64,000 bases of DNA from JAAXQD01 sp963790095 (GTDB lineage Bacteria; Desulfobacterota; Desulfobacteria; Desulfobacterales; UBA11574), in the NCBI GenBank assembly GCA_963790095.1, contig CAWBNO010000012.1, positions 190,375 through 254,374 of the forward strand. Reading direction: 5' to 3'. Of this stretch, positions 26,645 through 35,568 are shown piece by piece. The translations under genes were made by a program, and so were the position numbers. Every line of letters begins with the position of its first letter. Positions within the stretch are counted from its first letter, which is position 1. The notes beneath the pieces were generated by a model that was given only the letters and a program-made list of their open reading frames with translations, was not told the origin of the DNA and ran no database searches.

Positions 26645-26945
26645 AAAGAAAAAGGAAATTTTAGAATCTAAAGGTTATAAAGTCGGATCTGTAGATGAAT
26701 TTTTGGGTCTGAGCAAGGGAGAATCGCAATACATTGAACTTAAGCTGTCACTCAGCCAAGCTCTGGCAGAACGCCGAAAAAAAAGCAAATTGACACAAGC
26801 ACAGTTGGCAAAGATGCTGAAATCCAGCCAGTCAAGAGTTGCCAAAATGGAAAGGGGAGATCCAACCGTGTCAGTGGACCTTCTTGTCAAATCACTGCTG
26901 GTCATGGGGGCTAATAAAGAAAGTATTGCAAAGGCTATTGCCTGA
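26637..26945 (+). CDS. HigA-type XRE antitoxin
   Basis: The 102-residue protein carries an XRE helix-turn-helix (AERRKKSKLTQAQLAKMLKS, SQSRVAKMERGDPTVS) at about 45-85. It should neutralise the toxin and bind the palindrome at 26254-26277 to repress the operon. The toxin-first gene order is that of higBA systems. The start overlaps the toxin's end. Confidence 0.88.
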   Translation: MNKKKKEILESKGYKVGSVDEFLGLSKGESQYIELKLSLSQALAERRKKSKLTQAQLAKMLKSSQSRVAKMERGDPTVSVDLLVKSLLVMGANKESIAKAIA

Positions 26946-27065
26946 TTCGATAAGGCAGGGTTTTAATTAATACGTGACTATTCTACCGGATCGAATAACA
27001 AACTCAATCACATTAGAATAAGGTACAATCCGACAATAAGAACTCATCAGATTTGAAAGCTGAAA

Positions 27066-27096
27066 AATAAAAAGGCACAGGGTTTTTCCTGTGCCT
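27066..27096 (-). terminator. Intrinsic terminator downstream of the DUF4185-like lipoprotein
   Basis: AGGCACAGG (27073-27081) pairs with CCTGTGCCT (27088-27096); on the minus strand it is followed by TTTTTATTTTTC. Positions 26946-27366 hold no other gene I can support. Confidence 0.78.
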
Positions 27097-27366
27097 AAAT
27101 TGTGCTCGATGGTTCGATATCACAACAACTGTAATAACTTCGAAGTGAAAGATATTGCAGTAACATGCAATCGAGACTCTTTACAATTTTGTTGAAGCTA
27201 TACATTAGTTTCATACCAACCCCCTACACCCCAATATATTATGAAGCCGTTTAAATAAGAAAAGGGTGGAATTTTATCATCGATTATTTGGCCCCCTGAT
27301 ATTTGAGTATTGATTCCAGAAAAGCCAGTATAATTTTAGGGACCTAATATTTTAGCTTATTTTGTC

Positions 27367-28509
27367 TCACTTCAGCGGTATATCCAATCCAGGTTTAGCA
27401 AACCGCACCCGTAAAAACCGTGGCCGGTATAGGCTGGCATCTTCTGCCATTTTCTCGAAATCGGTCGAATTGGCCACATAGCTAACAACGAGTTCGTCCG
27501 GCTTTATGGAAATATCCGGATGGCCCTTTGCGGCATAACAATAAATGGTTTTGTTCCGATTCATTTCCGGGCACTGATATAAAATAACGGGCTTGCTCCA
27601 TGGACCCCAGGCATTTGGCGCAAACCTGGCAATAATATTTTTTGAAATACCGTTTTCCGTATAGATAGCCACATATTTTTCCAATGCAGCAATAAAAGAT
27701 ACCGAGTATTCGTTGGCCATATTTGCACAAAGATGTTCGGCTTTGGTAAAATCCGCTTTCCAGTGCCCTTTTGTGTAAAAACGCCACTGATCGAAATGTG
27801 CGAGTCCGGTTTCAGGAGTCCTTGCCAGGATCATGAATTTTTTGTGAACCCCATTTAACACCTCTTCGGCAATACCGTATATGAAGAAGAAGTCATCTTT
27901 CTTTAGCACCCAGGACCCAAAAAAGTTTTCTCCGGCAGATGAGAAACTTGCCCACGGTATCTTGTGCTGAACAATTCGCCACTGGGCTGGGGGATCTCTA
28001 AAATTGGCTATATGCCCCAACCACGTCCCAATAACCTTAAATCCAAAGGACAGGGCGGCATCCGTTCGATCAATTTGCATTAAGAACAAATACAAACCAT
28101 CCGGTGAAAGCGCACCGTGATAGATCCAGAACCATCCGTTGCTATCGGCAGGCAAGATAAAAGCCTGCGGTGTGCCTTCCGGTGTTATGCCGGAATAAAA
28201 CTCCACTGTCGCGCCGGGAGGAAATAACTCGCGTTGGACGGCAATTGAATTGTTGATAATGGTTGCGTTCACATGCCGGCCATCCCGGATATCACCAACC
28301 CAGGTATCTCCAAACAACCAGAGGATAAAATTATCCGCAAGTGCCACCGAGTAGACACTATCGCCTCCTGTCCAACCCTTTTCGTTATTAAATAGCGCAT
28401 CATATCGGGGTAGCAATTCAACTCTGATTTCGGGTTGCGGAACACAGGCCAAAATCAGCAGCAGAGAATGCAGGCAGATAATTTTCAGTATATGTTTTTT
28501 TAAGTTCAT
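27367..28509 (-). CDS. Lipoprotein with a DUF4185-like beta-propeller
   Basis: The lipoprotein signal ends LLLILACVPQP (Cys22). The body of about 355 residues has repeated blades with aromatic and Asp-box-like motifs (GWTGGDSVYSVALADNFILWLFGDTWVG, GHPDISIKPDELVVSYVA), as in DUF4185 proteins related to five-bladed glycoside-hydrolase propellers. It probably acts on surface glycans or binds carbohydrate on the outer envelope. It is monocistronic within the accessory stretch, and a terminator lies about 270 bases downstream. Confidence 0.7.
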   Translation of the reverse strand: MNLKKHILKIICLHSLLLILACVPQPEIRVELLPRYDALFNNEKGWTGGDSVYSVALADNFILWLFGDTWVGDIRDGRHVNATIINNSIAVQRELFPPGATVEFYSGITPEGTPQAFILPADSNGWFWIYHGALSPDGLYLFLMQIDRTDAALSFGFKVIGTWLGHIANFRDPPAQWRIVQHKIPWASFSSAGENFFGSWVLKKDDFFFIYGIAEEVLNGVHKKFMILARTPETGLAHFDQWRFYTKGHWKADFTKAEHLCANMANEYSVSFIAALEKYVAIYTENGISKNIIARFAPNAWGPWSKPVILYQCPEMNRNKTIYCYAAKGHPDISIKPDELVVSYVANSTDFEKMAEDASLYRPRFLRVRFAKPGLDIPLK

Positions 28510-28806
28510 AATATGTTAAAGAAGTTCTATAAAGGGGTCAGACGACAGAATTCATTTGTCCCGTTAAAGGCTGGGTGAATTAAAAAAACTATCTCTGGTT
28601 CATAGAGGTTAAGGAGCTAAAAAAAATGCCGAAAAACTGCCTGTTTTACAAGGACAAGTGTACCATAGAATAAAGTGGGGAAACCCCGTTAAATGGATTT
28701 GTCCCTATTCAAGTATGATATAAGATAACGACAAGGTTATTTCTTACTCAACAAAAAATGTCACTGACATATAGAGGGATTTGCCCGATCTTAAACCAAA
28801 TTTCAT

Positions 28807-30108
28807 TTAGGACATCTTAGGTAATTCGGCAGCCTTGTGATATGGAAAGTAATTATCCCATATTTTATCGAGTTGCTGCAAAGCGTCATTTAAATTCTTT
28901 CTGCGAATGATATTTTTGTCCCGACTAACAAGATCCCAACGCTCCAGTTTTTGCAAAGCATCCTCGATTTCAAAATTAATCATGCAGTTATGTTTGTTTT
29001 CAAACCAGCGTTCCACGGTTTCATCGAGCTCAGCTATTGTAAGATCTCTATCTTCAACCAAAAGAAAATAATATGCCAAGATCGCTTCTTTGAACTCTTC
29101 TTCTTCGGCCGCGTCGATGAGATGGTGAAACACCCCTGTATTGTTGTCAAGATTCTTAAAGTAAAGATTGTCAGAAAGGGCTTTCATAAACTTAATTTTA
29201 CGGTTTTTGAATTTGTTTATCTGTTTGAACAAAAAGCCACCCAGCGTCGCCAGCCCTAAGGCTAATGCAATAAGGTGCTGTTGTTCAATCTTTACATCCT
29301 TTTTGGAAAGCCCGAGCCAGAAAGAAAAAACCGAGGCAATCAAAAGAATTGAAGCCCCAAGCTTGGTTGCGATTACAACAATGCCGCTTACTGCAGCTGG
29401 GATACCAATAATAAGTTTGTCGACGGTTTTCATGCGGACCTCGCTGTTAGGGAAAAGCATCTCAAGATCCGCCTTGGGGACATTTTGAAAGAGTTTGATG
29501 ATGGTCGAGCCTGGCGTGAAGTAAAGATTTCTTTGCCTTTTGGCTTTAAAGTAATTTTCTTCTTTAAATTTGATATATATCATAACCCTTTCATAATTCG
29601 TAAATGTGATCGGCTCTTTCTTTAGCCCAAAAATTTTTACTAGGGTCTCTTCCTTTGTGCTTTCGCCGCGCTGATAAAATATAACTTCCTCAAAATCATT
29701 GAAGTCAACACGAAGACGGATCTTAAAGAGAGATTCTTCTTTCAGAGCTTCTTCAAGATCCGTCTCGGTTATCTTTTGGAAGTTGGCAGCATTAAGGATC
29801 GCAGCCAATCCCTCAACAAGTTTTTTTTGCATTCCCTTTTTTTCTTGCTCTGAGTAATCGTTGTTCAACCGAGTGTCTGCATCGGGGTTAAATGGTGAAT
29901 AGCAATCTTTAAGCATTTCCATTTGGTGGTGGAACTCAAAATGAATCAAACTTCCTAAAATATGGCAAAGCTGTCTAAATAATTTCTGATCATGTTTCGA
30001 AAGCAGTGAATCGTTAATACACATTTCGACAACATCCGCTTTCCTGAAAGGTATAAAGCGATTTCGATTCTGAATTCTTTGTTCATTTTGCCGTCGCATT
30101 TCATTCAA
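28807..30108 (-). CDS. DUF3754 (TMEM143-like) membrane protein
   Basis: The 433-residue protein has a soluble helical N-terminus, the family signature FQNVPKADLEMLFPNSEVRM near residue 215, and two hydrophobic segments (about 233-268 and 280-298), followed by a conserved C-terminal helical domain. DUF3754 proteins are membrane proteins of unknown function related to mitochondrial TMEM143. It is the last gene of a three-gene operon with lemA and a zinc metalloprotease (gaps 13 and 24 bases). Confidence 0.8.
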   Translation of the reverse strand: MNEMRRQNEQRIQNRNRFIPFRKADVVEMCINDSLLSKHDQKLFRQLCHILGSLIHFEFHHQMEMLKDCYSPFNPDADTRLNNDYSEQEKKGMQKKLVEGLAAILNAANFQKITETDLEEALKEESLFKIRLRVDFNDFEEVIFYQRGESTKEETLVKIFGLKKEPITFTNYERVMIYIKFKEENYFKAKRQRNLYFTPGSTIIKLFQNVPKADLEMLFPNSEVRMKTVDKLIIGIPAAVSGIVVIATKLGASILLIASVFSFWLGLSKKDVKIEQQHLIALALGLATLGGFLFKQINKFKNRKIKFMKALSDNLYFKNLDNNTGVFHHLIDAAEEEEFKEAILAYYFLLVEDRDLTIAELDETVERWFENKHNCMINFEIEDALQKLERWDLVSRDKNIIRRKNLNDALQQLDKIWDNYFPYHKAAELPKMS

Positions 30109-30121
30109 CTTTCTGAGATAA

Positions 30122-30979
30122 TTATAAGTCTTGCGCTTTAAAGGTGTTGCAGGTATTGATGTTGCCTGTCTGAAAACCGCGGTTAAACCATGTTACCCGT
30201 TGCGCTGAAGTGCCGTGTGTGAACGAATCGGGAGTAACATATCCCCGTGCCTGTTTCTGTAAACGGTCATCGCCAATCATACTGGCAGCGTTGAGCGCTT
30301 CTTCCACATCACCCGGCTCAAGAATGTTTCGCATCTTTTGGGCGTGATGTGCCCAGATGCCGGAGAAGCAATCCGCCTGCAATTCCAGCTTTACCGACAA
30401 CTTGTTATATTCTTTCTGTGAAAGGCGGTGCCGCATGGCATGAACTTTGTCGCTGATCCCCAAAAGATTTTGAACATGATGACCAACTTCATGAGAAATT
30501 ACATAAGCCTGAGCAAAATCTCCAGGGGCGTTCATCTTATTTTTTAGATCCCTGTAAAAGCTAAGATCTATGTAAACTTTTCTATCTCCGGGACAGTAGA
30601 ATGGTCCGATTGCGGCCTGAGCATACCCGCAAGCGGACTCGACCATGCCTGAAAAAAGAACCAGATTCGGCTTCTCATATACCCCTCCCATCTGGTTAAA
30701 CAGACTCTCCCAAGTATCCTCAGTGTCGGCAAGCACTACGGAGACAAAATCAGCCAGCTCATTATCCCCCGTTGAAGGTTGTATTGGTATTGTTTGTATT
30801 GAAGATCCACCACCCATTTCGGTGCCTTGTTGAAGGACAATTGAAGGATCGACGCCAAAATACATCGCAACGATGACCAGTAGTAGCATCCCGATTCCAC
30901 CGCCCTTGACGCTACGCGACAGGCGTATGCCCCGCCTGTCTTCAATATTACTGCTTCTTCGCCCACTTCTCCAACGCAT
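30122..30979 (-). CDS. Neutral zinc metallopeptidase (YpfJ/KPN_02809 family)
   Basis: A basic cytoplasmic N-terminus with RRGIRLSRSVKGGG is followed by one transmembrane helix (about 30-45), a conserved VVLADTEDTWESLF region and the zinc-binding HEVGHHVQN motif near residue 165. The C-terminal GYVTPDSFTHGTSAQRVTWF is the family signature. It is a periplasm-facing membrane-anchored protease of unknown substrate, co-transcribed with lemA upstream and the DUF3754 gene downstream. Confidence 0.9.
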   Translation of the reverse strand: MRWRSGRRSSNIEDRRGIRLSRSVKGGGIGMLLLVIVAMYFGVDPSIVLQQGTEMGGGSSIQTIPIQPSTGDNELADFVSVVLADTEDTWESLFNQMGGVYEKPNLVLFSGMVESACGYAQAAIGPFYCPGDRKVYIDLSFYRDLKNKMNAPGDFAQAYVISHEVGHHVQNLLGISDKVHAMRHRLSQKEYNKLSVKLELQADCFSGIWAHHAQKMRNILEPGDVEEALNAASMIGDDRLQKQARGYVTPDSFTHGTSAQRVTWFNRGFQTGNINTCNTFKAQDL

Positions 30980-31003
30980 GATGAATATCTCCTTGGTTTG
31001 TAT

Positions 31004-31576
31004 TTATTTCATGGAACCACGAGATGAAGAAAATTCAACTTCTGGCAGTTCCCGTTGGGTTGCCAGATCAAGCGCAAAATAGTTTTGTTTTTCAAATCCG
31101 AATTTTCTGGCGATAAAGATGGCAGGAAAGGATTCAACAAGTGTGTTGAATCTAGCCACGTAACTGTTATATCGATTTCTGGCTTTTTGGATATCTTCCT
31201 CAATCTCATCCAAACTGTTTTGCAGGTCAATAAAATTAGAACTGGCTTTAAGATCCGGATACGCCTCAGCCAGGGCCAAAAGTCCTTGAAGTGATTTGGA
31301 TATCTGGCTCTCCTCTTCAACACGATTTGAAAAACCGGACGAACCGGTCAGGTAATCACCTTTTGTCTGAAAGATTTTAGCTTCGTGTTCACTGTATCCT
31401 TCAATTGCTCGAATCAAATTAGGGATCAGATTAAAGCGGCGCTTCAATGCGACATCAATCCCGCTCCATGCTTCCTCAATCCTGTTTTTATACTTGATAA
31501 ACCGATTATAGGTCCCGATAAGCCAGGCAACTGATACGAACAGAGCAAAAATAACGAGAACAATTATCGGTTCCAT
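31004..31576 (-). CDS. lemA: LemA family protein
   Basis: An N-terminal transmembrane helix (about 3-22) is followed by the LemA signature IEEAWSGIDVALKRRFNLIPNLI and a helical bundle ending in the conserved YNSYVARFNTLVESFPA-IFIARKFGF region. Function is unclear; LemA often sits next to TPM or membrane protease genes, as here with the zinc peptidase. It is the first gene of the operon. Confidence 0.92.
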   Translation of the reverse strand: MEPIIVLVIFALFVSVAWLIGTYNRFIKYKNRIEEAWSGIDVALKRRFNLIPNLIRAIEGYSEHEAKIFQTKGDYLTGSSGFSNRVEEESQISKSLQGLLALAEAYPDLKASSNFIDLQNSLDEIEEDIQKARNRYNSYVARFNTLVESFPAIFIARKFGFEKQNYFALDLATQRELPEVEFSSSRGSMK

Positions 31577-32149
31577 AATAACTCCTTCTTAGCCTAAAGT
31601 CCTATCACCCTAATTGAGCGCAAACAAAATGCAGAACTGAAATAAGTATTTAAAGTAAAGAATCCGGACTCTGAGGACCAAGTTTTTCAGGACTTAATAA
31701 ATGTGGTTCTTCTCCAATTTAGTTGGAGAAGAGGGTAGTCAAGGGTTCAAGGGTTTGCTTTCTAAAGACTTTATCAGGGCCGAAAGGACCCCCTGAACTC
31801 GTACCCCATATCAGCCTTGAGAGCATTATCCTTCTGCTCTTCAGTATTCCCTCGATTCCTTGGCCTCTTGCCCCCCCTTGAATCCAGTCAAAATATCTTT
31901 TTCCCTTTGGGAATTTTGCTGTTTTTTCTATATTCCCAAACAGAGTTCGTATGACGTTTACCAGACTTTCACCTCGTTGTAATTCTTTAGCATTTTTATC
32001 CGCCTGTTTTGTGGCGGGTCACTCGAACCCTTGAGCCCTTGAATCCTGGAATCCTTTATAAACACCCCCGATCCATTGGAGATGACACACTTATTTTACC
32101 CTGATTAACTACAACTAATCGGGAGATGATCCATTTTTTACAACAGTAG
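31577..32149. repeat. Intergenic repeats (family 3, inverted copy)
   Basis: 31698-31775 is the inverted counterpart of 24528-24605 (TTCTCCAATTTAGTTGGAGAAG hairpin region). 31740-31790 shares CAAGGGTTTG and TTTCTAAAGACTTTATCAG with 13850-13880. CCTTGAATCCTGGAATCC variants recur at 32030-32055. No gene is seen in this gap. Confidence 0.55.
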
Positions 32150-33283
32150 TCAAATCAACCCCATTTTTTCTAGCTCTGCCAACAGCTTCGAACCTTGGGA
32201 AAGACTATCAAAAATAATTGCAGAGGTTATGGTTGCAGAAGAAATCGCATCTACATCCGGGTTGAACAGAAGACGTTGAGAAATGGATTTCCCAAGTAAT
32301 CGTTTCCGCATTTTGACTACATCATCATCATTCCAAGCCTTGTTACCCCATTTAGTCAACTGAATCGGCACAAATTCGAGAATCGTGCCTGAGGTATCAA
32401 ATACATAGATAAAATGGATATCATGACAGTCAACACAGGGAGGAGGGCGGCTGATAACTTCTGCAAAAATGCTCTCAGATCGGCCTTTACGTTCAACAAA
32501 ACAGGTAAAAACTTTACGTGAACCTTTTGTTAGGGGAATCTTCTGAAAGTTTTTAATCTCTCCGTTGAAAGTGGTGAAAATATTCTTTACCTTTTCCATG
32601 AGGTCTTTATCAACAAGCAGAGGTTTGATAATAATTGTGTCTGCTGCTATATTCTGACTTACCTTCCGAAAAGATGCCAGGTCCTCGGTCATCAACCTGC
32701 GTAAGTCACTAAATAATTGTTTATAATACCGATTAGGACCTAAATGTGTTCCCGTAACAACTCCAGCATGACCATCTGAACCTTGCCTTACGTAAATAGT
32801 AAATGGGGTACGACTTAATCCGATAGTATGGTAAATTTCAAAATATTGGTCCGGTAAAATAGGAAACGGGACTTTAAATTTATCACAAAATTCTTTTATC
32901 TCCAGATTACCGTTTCCAACAGCAATCCCGATAATTTTGATTCGGTCTTTTGTGTTAGGATCATTCTCGATGAGATTAAATAGTTTGTTATACACTGGTG
33001 CCTGTTTTCGACAGGTTGGACAATGGACACTTAAGAACTCAATGAGCACCAAATCTGCCTTAACCTGCTTTAAAGTGAATGTCTTGCCCTCTGTTAGACC
33101 AAGATACGCCTTTTCTTTCGGATCTTCAGGCACCTGCATAGAAACTTCAGGAAAAAAATCGCCGGCTTTTATAAGTTCTATGGTTTTTGCTTCAGTTTTT
33201 TTTAAATAACCTCCAAAAAACCAAGATATAAAGAAGATCATTGAAATTAAAAAAGTAAGTGTCCGTATAATATTTCCTTTCAT
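32150..33283 (-). CDS. TlpA-like thioredoxin protein with haem c motif and FMN-bind-like domain
   Basis: From ATG 33283 the protein has a membrane anchor (about residues 5-28), then a TlpA/AhpC-type thioredoxin fold with redox motif HCPTCRKQ near 85 and the cis-Pro region SRTPFTIYV. The C-terminal half contains a haem c site CVDCH and a segment DAISSATITSAIIFDSL resembling the FMN-attachment motif of FMN-bind domains (usual D-x-I-S-G-A-T). Together this suggests a periplasmic redox protein that could pass electrons between haem, flavin and a dithiol. The fusion is unusual. The frame extends upstream to 33322. Confidence 0.75.
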   Translation of the reverse strand: MKGNIIRTLTFLISMIFFISWFFGGYLKKTEAKTIELIKAGDFFPEVSMQVPEDPKEKAYLGLTEGKTFTLKQVKADLVLIEFLSVHCPTCRKQAPVYNKLFNLIENDPNTKDRIKIIGIAVGNGNLEIKEFCDKFKVPFPILPDQYFEIYHTIGLSRTPFTIYVRQGSDGHAGVVTGTHLGPNRYYKQLFSDLRRLMTEDLASFRKVSQNIAADTIIIKPLLVDKDLMEKVKNIFTTFNGEIKNFQKIPLTKGSRKVFTCFVERKGRSESIFAEVISRPPPCVDCHDIHFIYVFDTSGTILEFVPIQLTKWGNKAWNDDDVVKMRKRLLGKSISQRLLFNPDVDAISSATITSAIIFDSLSQGSKLLAELEKMGLI

Positions 33284-33410
33284 CGGGGGTGTTTTGACTC
33301 TAAATATTTCTTTCAAAACCATGGTCGGAAAACAACTCAGAGTTTAAATTATAGGACGAACAACTTTTTGGTTTGTTTGAAAATCTACTTATTCAATACC
33401 GGATCTTTCA

Positions 33411-33432
33411 TTTTATGGATGGAAACTAATTA
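33411..33432. repeat. End fragment of MITE-like family 1
   Basis: TTTTATGGATGGAAACTAAT matches the right terminal repeat of the element at 13358-13537. It abuts the tRNA-Arg half copy at 33438. Confidence 0.6.
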
Positions 33433-33437
33433 GCATC

Positions 33438-33472
33438 AGGAATCCATTGCTCTATCCACTGAGATACGGGGG
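33438..33472 (-). pseudogene. Duplicated 5' half of tRNA-Arg
   Basis: 34 of 35 bases match the 5' half of the tRNA-Arg at 25983-26058, from the acceptor stem through the D arm to the CCT anticodon, in the same orientation. The match stops inside the anticodon loop, a common phage crossover point. The direct repeat brackets a 7.4-kb stretch with a toxin-antitoxin pair. The half kept is the 5' one, unlike most tRNA-integrated elements. Confidence 0.75.
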
Positions 33473-33788
33473 ATGGCTGAAAAAATTGATTATATTCCTC
33501 TATCAAGCGGATTTTGAAATATCAACAAAGAAAAAAAGATCCTATCCGATTGGTGGCAACAAATGAGGAGGAGGTTCTGGTTTAAAACAGAGCGGAGATT
33601 TATCCCGCCTGTCGATATGTCATGTTTGAAATAAGCGTTTATATAGCTTGTGCTTCTCCCTTTTCTGCAACATGGTTACCCTATTTTTTGTGTATCGCCC
33701 AATGTTTTAATAATATAGCATAACATATTATAATTCAACGATATAATGTAATTTTAAAAATATGACTGGTTCCATTTTTATGAAGATT

Positions 33789-33960
33789 AGAAGCCATCTC
33801 AAAATATAAATTTTGCTTCAAGATCCCCCGCTAAAACCCAGGGGGATAAAAAGGCGAAGCCGAGTTTTAACCCCCAGGCATACTTCAAGTATGTCGAGGA
33901 TTTAAAACGAGGCTCCAACGCCGAGATTGGGCCAAAAGATTATTTTGAGATAGCTTATAG
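33789..33960. mobile_element. MITE-like palindromic element, family 2
   Basis: The ends AGAAGCCATCTCAAAATA and TATTTTGAGATAGCTTATAG are inverted repeats, and the interior (AAGCCGAGTTTTAACCC, ACGAGGCTCCAACGCCGAGA, TTGGGCCAAAAGAT) matches 46981-47128 in opposite orientation. A fragment lies at 4267-4287. It has no coding capacity. Positions 33473-33788 and 33961-34097 hold no gene. Confidence 0.7.
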
Positions 33961-34097
33961 AAACAATGGGTAAAATTTATAAAGATATCCTCAGAAATTT
34001 GTAGATATCTATCAATTTTTGGGGATCAAGTCGGTTTGAATGTAGATTGAGAAGATATTGGGGTGAATAATCTCCGTTTTTCTTAGGCGAGAATCAT

Positions 34098-34277
34098 TTA
34101 TTTCCCGGAAGATTTTCGGCTTTTGCAGTTCTTAGGGCGAAGACACAACCTGCACCGATCATCACTGCACATCTGGCAGAAATAGCAATCCTTGCACGGA
34201 TGCTTTTGGGGGCCTTCCTGCTGGTCTTCAGGAACATAAACTTTTCCCGTTATGCCGGGCAGTTCAACAAATGGCAT
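34098..34277 (-). CDS. Small cysteine-rich protein
   Basis: From ATG 34277 (AGGAG nine bases upstream) the product has 59 residues. After MPFVELPGITGKVYVPE come seven cysteines in CKDCYFCQMC, CRLC and NC, all within 26 residues, then a basic tail. The spacing suggests metal binding (zinc or Fe-S) rather than disulfides, since no signal peptide is present. No family is recognised. A family 1 palindromic element begins 40 bases upstream. Confidence 0.65.
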   Translation of the reverse strand: MPFVELPGITGKVYVPEDQQEGPQKHPCKDCYFCQMCSDDRCRLCLRPKNCKSRKSSGK

Positions 34278-34316
34278 GGGAGACTCCTGTGACAGTTGAG
34301 TTTTAAACATTCTAAT

Positions 34317-34480
34317 TAGTTTCCATCCATAAATGTTCCTTTTTGCCCGGATCCGCGTTCTCCGTGGATTTCCGGCTGCGGCATACAGTAAGCATGCCTT
34401 CCTGTCCCTCTTTGCGGGAACCCAAAACCCTTGTGCGGCCTTGATCCAGACAAAAATTGCTCATTTATGAATTGGAAACG
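34317..34480. mobile_element. MITE-like element family 1, nearly complete copy
   Basis: It starts with TAGTTTCCATCCATAAATG and follows the complete copy through TTTTTGCCCGGATCCGCG, CGTGGATTTCCGGCTGCGG and CTTGTGCGGCCTTGATCC to ATTTATGAATTGGAAACG, but lacks the outermost right terminal repeat. Confidence 0.7.
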
Positions 34481-34506
34481 GTCTGTTTGGGCGGTGCGAA
34501 ATTGGG

Positions 34507-34899
34507 TTACTGAAACCAATCTTTATTGTTTGTTTGTTCTCTTTCTTTTTCTTGACTTTCAATCGGTTCTTCTTGGTCTTCTCTGCCTTGTTCCCCGACA
34601 TAGAGGATGGCTTCTCCGCAAATATCTCTCATTTTTGTTGCGGTATTGTCTACTTTGACCATGGCTTCGGACGGTGAAGTTTTCAAAACAGTTCCACAAA
34701 TAAAGCCTTTGCCCGAACATGAAGGGAAACAAACGGTGGCCCCCAATATAAATCCTTGGTCTTCCCCGCCATCGATGAAAACATGCCCTTTCCATTTATC
34801 CATCTGATAAGCACGTGCCCCAAGGGCGATGCTGGAGAAACAGGTGACAACCATCACGATTATTGCCGGTATGGTGATAAAGATGTTTATCCGATGCAT
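34507..34899 (-). CDS. Small secreted protein with C-terminal KDWFQ, paralogue 2
   Basis: From ATG 34899 (GGAAAGGA site) the product has a signal peptide or anchor (about residues 5-28), the IDGGEDQGFILGATVCF and FICGTVLK segments with paired cysteines, SEAMVKVD, a Glu-rich linker and the ending KDWFQ. It is clearly the paralogue of the gene at 3780-4187. The identical C-terminal pentapeptide after a variable charged linker looks like a recognition tag. No function is known. Confidence 0.75.
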   Translation of the reverse strand: MHRINIFITIPAIIVMVVTCFSSIALGARAYQMDKWKGHVFIDGGEDQGFILGATVCFPSCSGKGFICGTVLKTSPSEAMVKVDNTATKMRDICGEAILYVGEQGREDQEEPIESQEKEREQTNNKDWFQ

Positions 34900-35177
34900 A
34901 TCATCCTTTCCAAGGAACATTCCGGATAGTGCAGTATAAATCAGGCCGGATCAACAGCAGATAATATCAGGTTGAGGATACACGTTGAGATCAGAGTTGC
35001 GAATATGAAACATGCCTTTCTTTCCACAATATCCTCGGCTTGTCAAGAATATTCAAGAAAAACAGGATAATGTGTCAAAACAAATGTTGACAAATGCTGT
35101 GGGATTTGTGAAAATATAGATCCCTTCATTAAATAATGCCATACCACAACAACCTTTAGGTCTACAAGGAGTCAATT

Positions 35178-35549
35178 ATGAAAGGGTTTCTCTATATAAT
35201 TAGCTTTTTCTGTATTGCAATGGGATGTTGCACGATTCTGTATACGGATGAAACCAGAAGATTTGTGAAAAGCATATTCAAAGAGATCGATCGAAGATTT
35301 ATTTCCGCCTTTGAATTAATAATGGGTATTCTGCTTTTGATATCTGCAACTGCAAGTCGTCAATCGTGGTTTATAAGATTATTTGGGCTAATGGCGATCC
35401 TAGAAGGTGCTGTTATTTTTTTAATTCCTAAAAACTTGTATGATGAACTCATGGATTGGTATTTTAATTCAGCATCGGATCAAACATACAGGCTGTTTGG
35501 CATTTTATCGTTGATACTTGGAACTGCAATTTTATCCTGGATTATATAA
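35178..35549 (+). CDS. Four-helix membrane protein, unknown
   Basis: The 123-residue protein has about four hydrophobic segments (residues 3-22, 43-62, 67-85, 103-123) separated by short charged loops. It resembles small DUF2065-like membrane proteins only in layout. AAGGAG precedes the ATG. The following ihfA gene starts 19 bases after its stop, so they may be co-transcribed. Confidence 0.65.
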   Translation: MKGFLYIISFFCIAMGCCTILYTDETRRFVKSIFKEIDRRFISAFELIMGILLLISATASRQSWFIRLFGLMAILEGAVIFLIPKNLYDELMDWYFNSASDQTYRLFGILSLILGTAILSWII

Positions 35550-35568
35550 ACACAAAGGAGTCTTCCCC

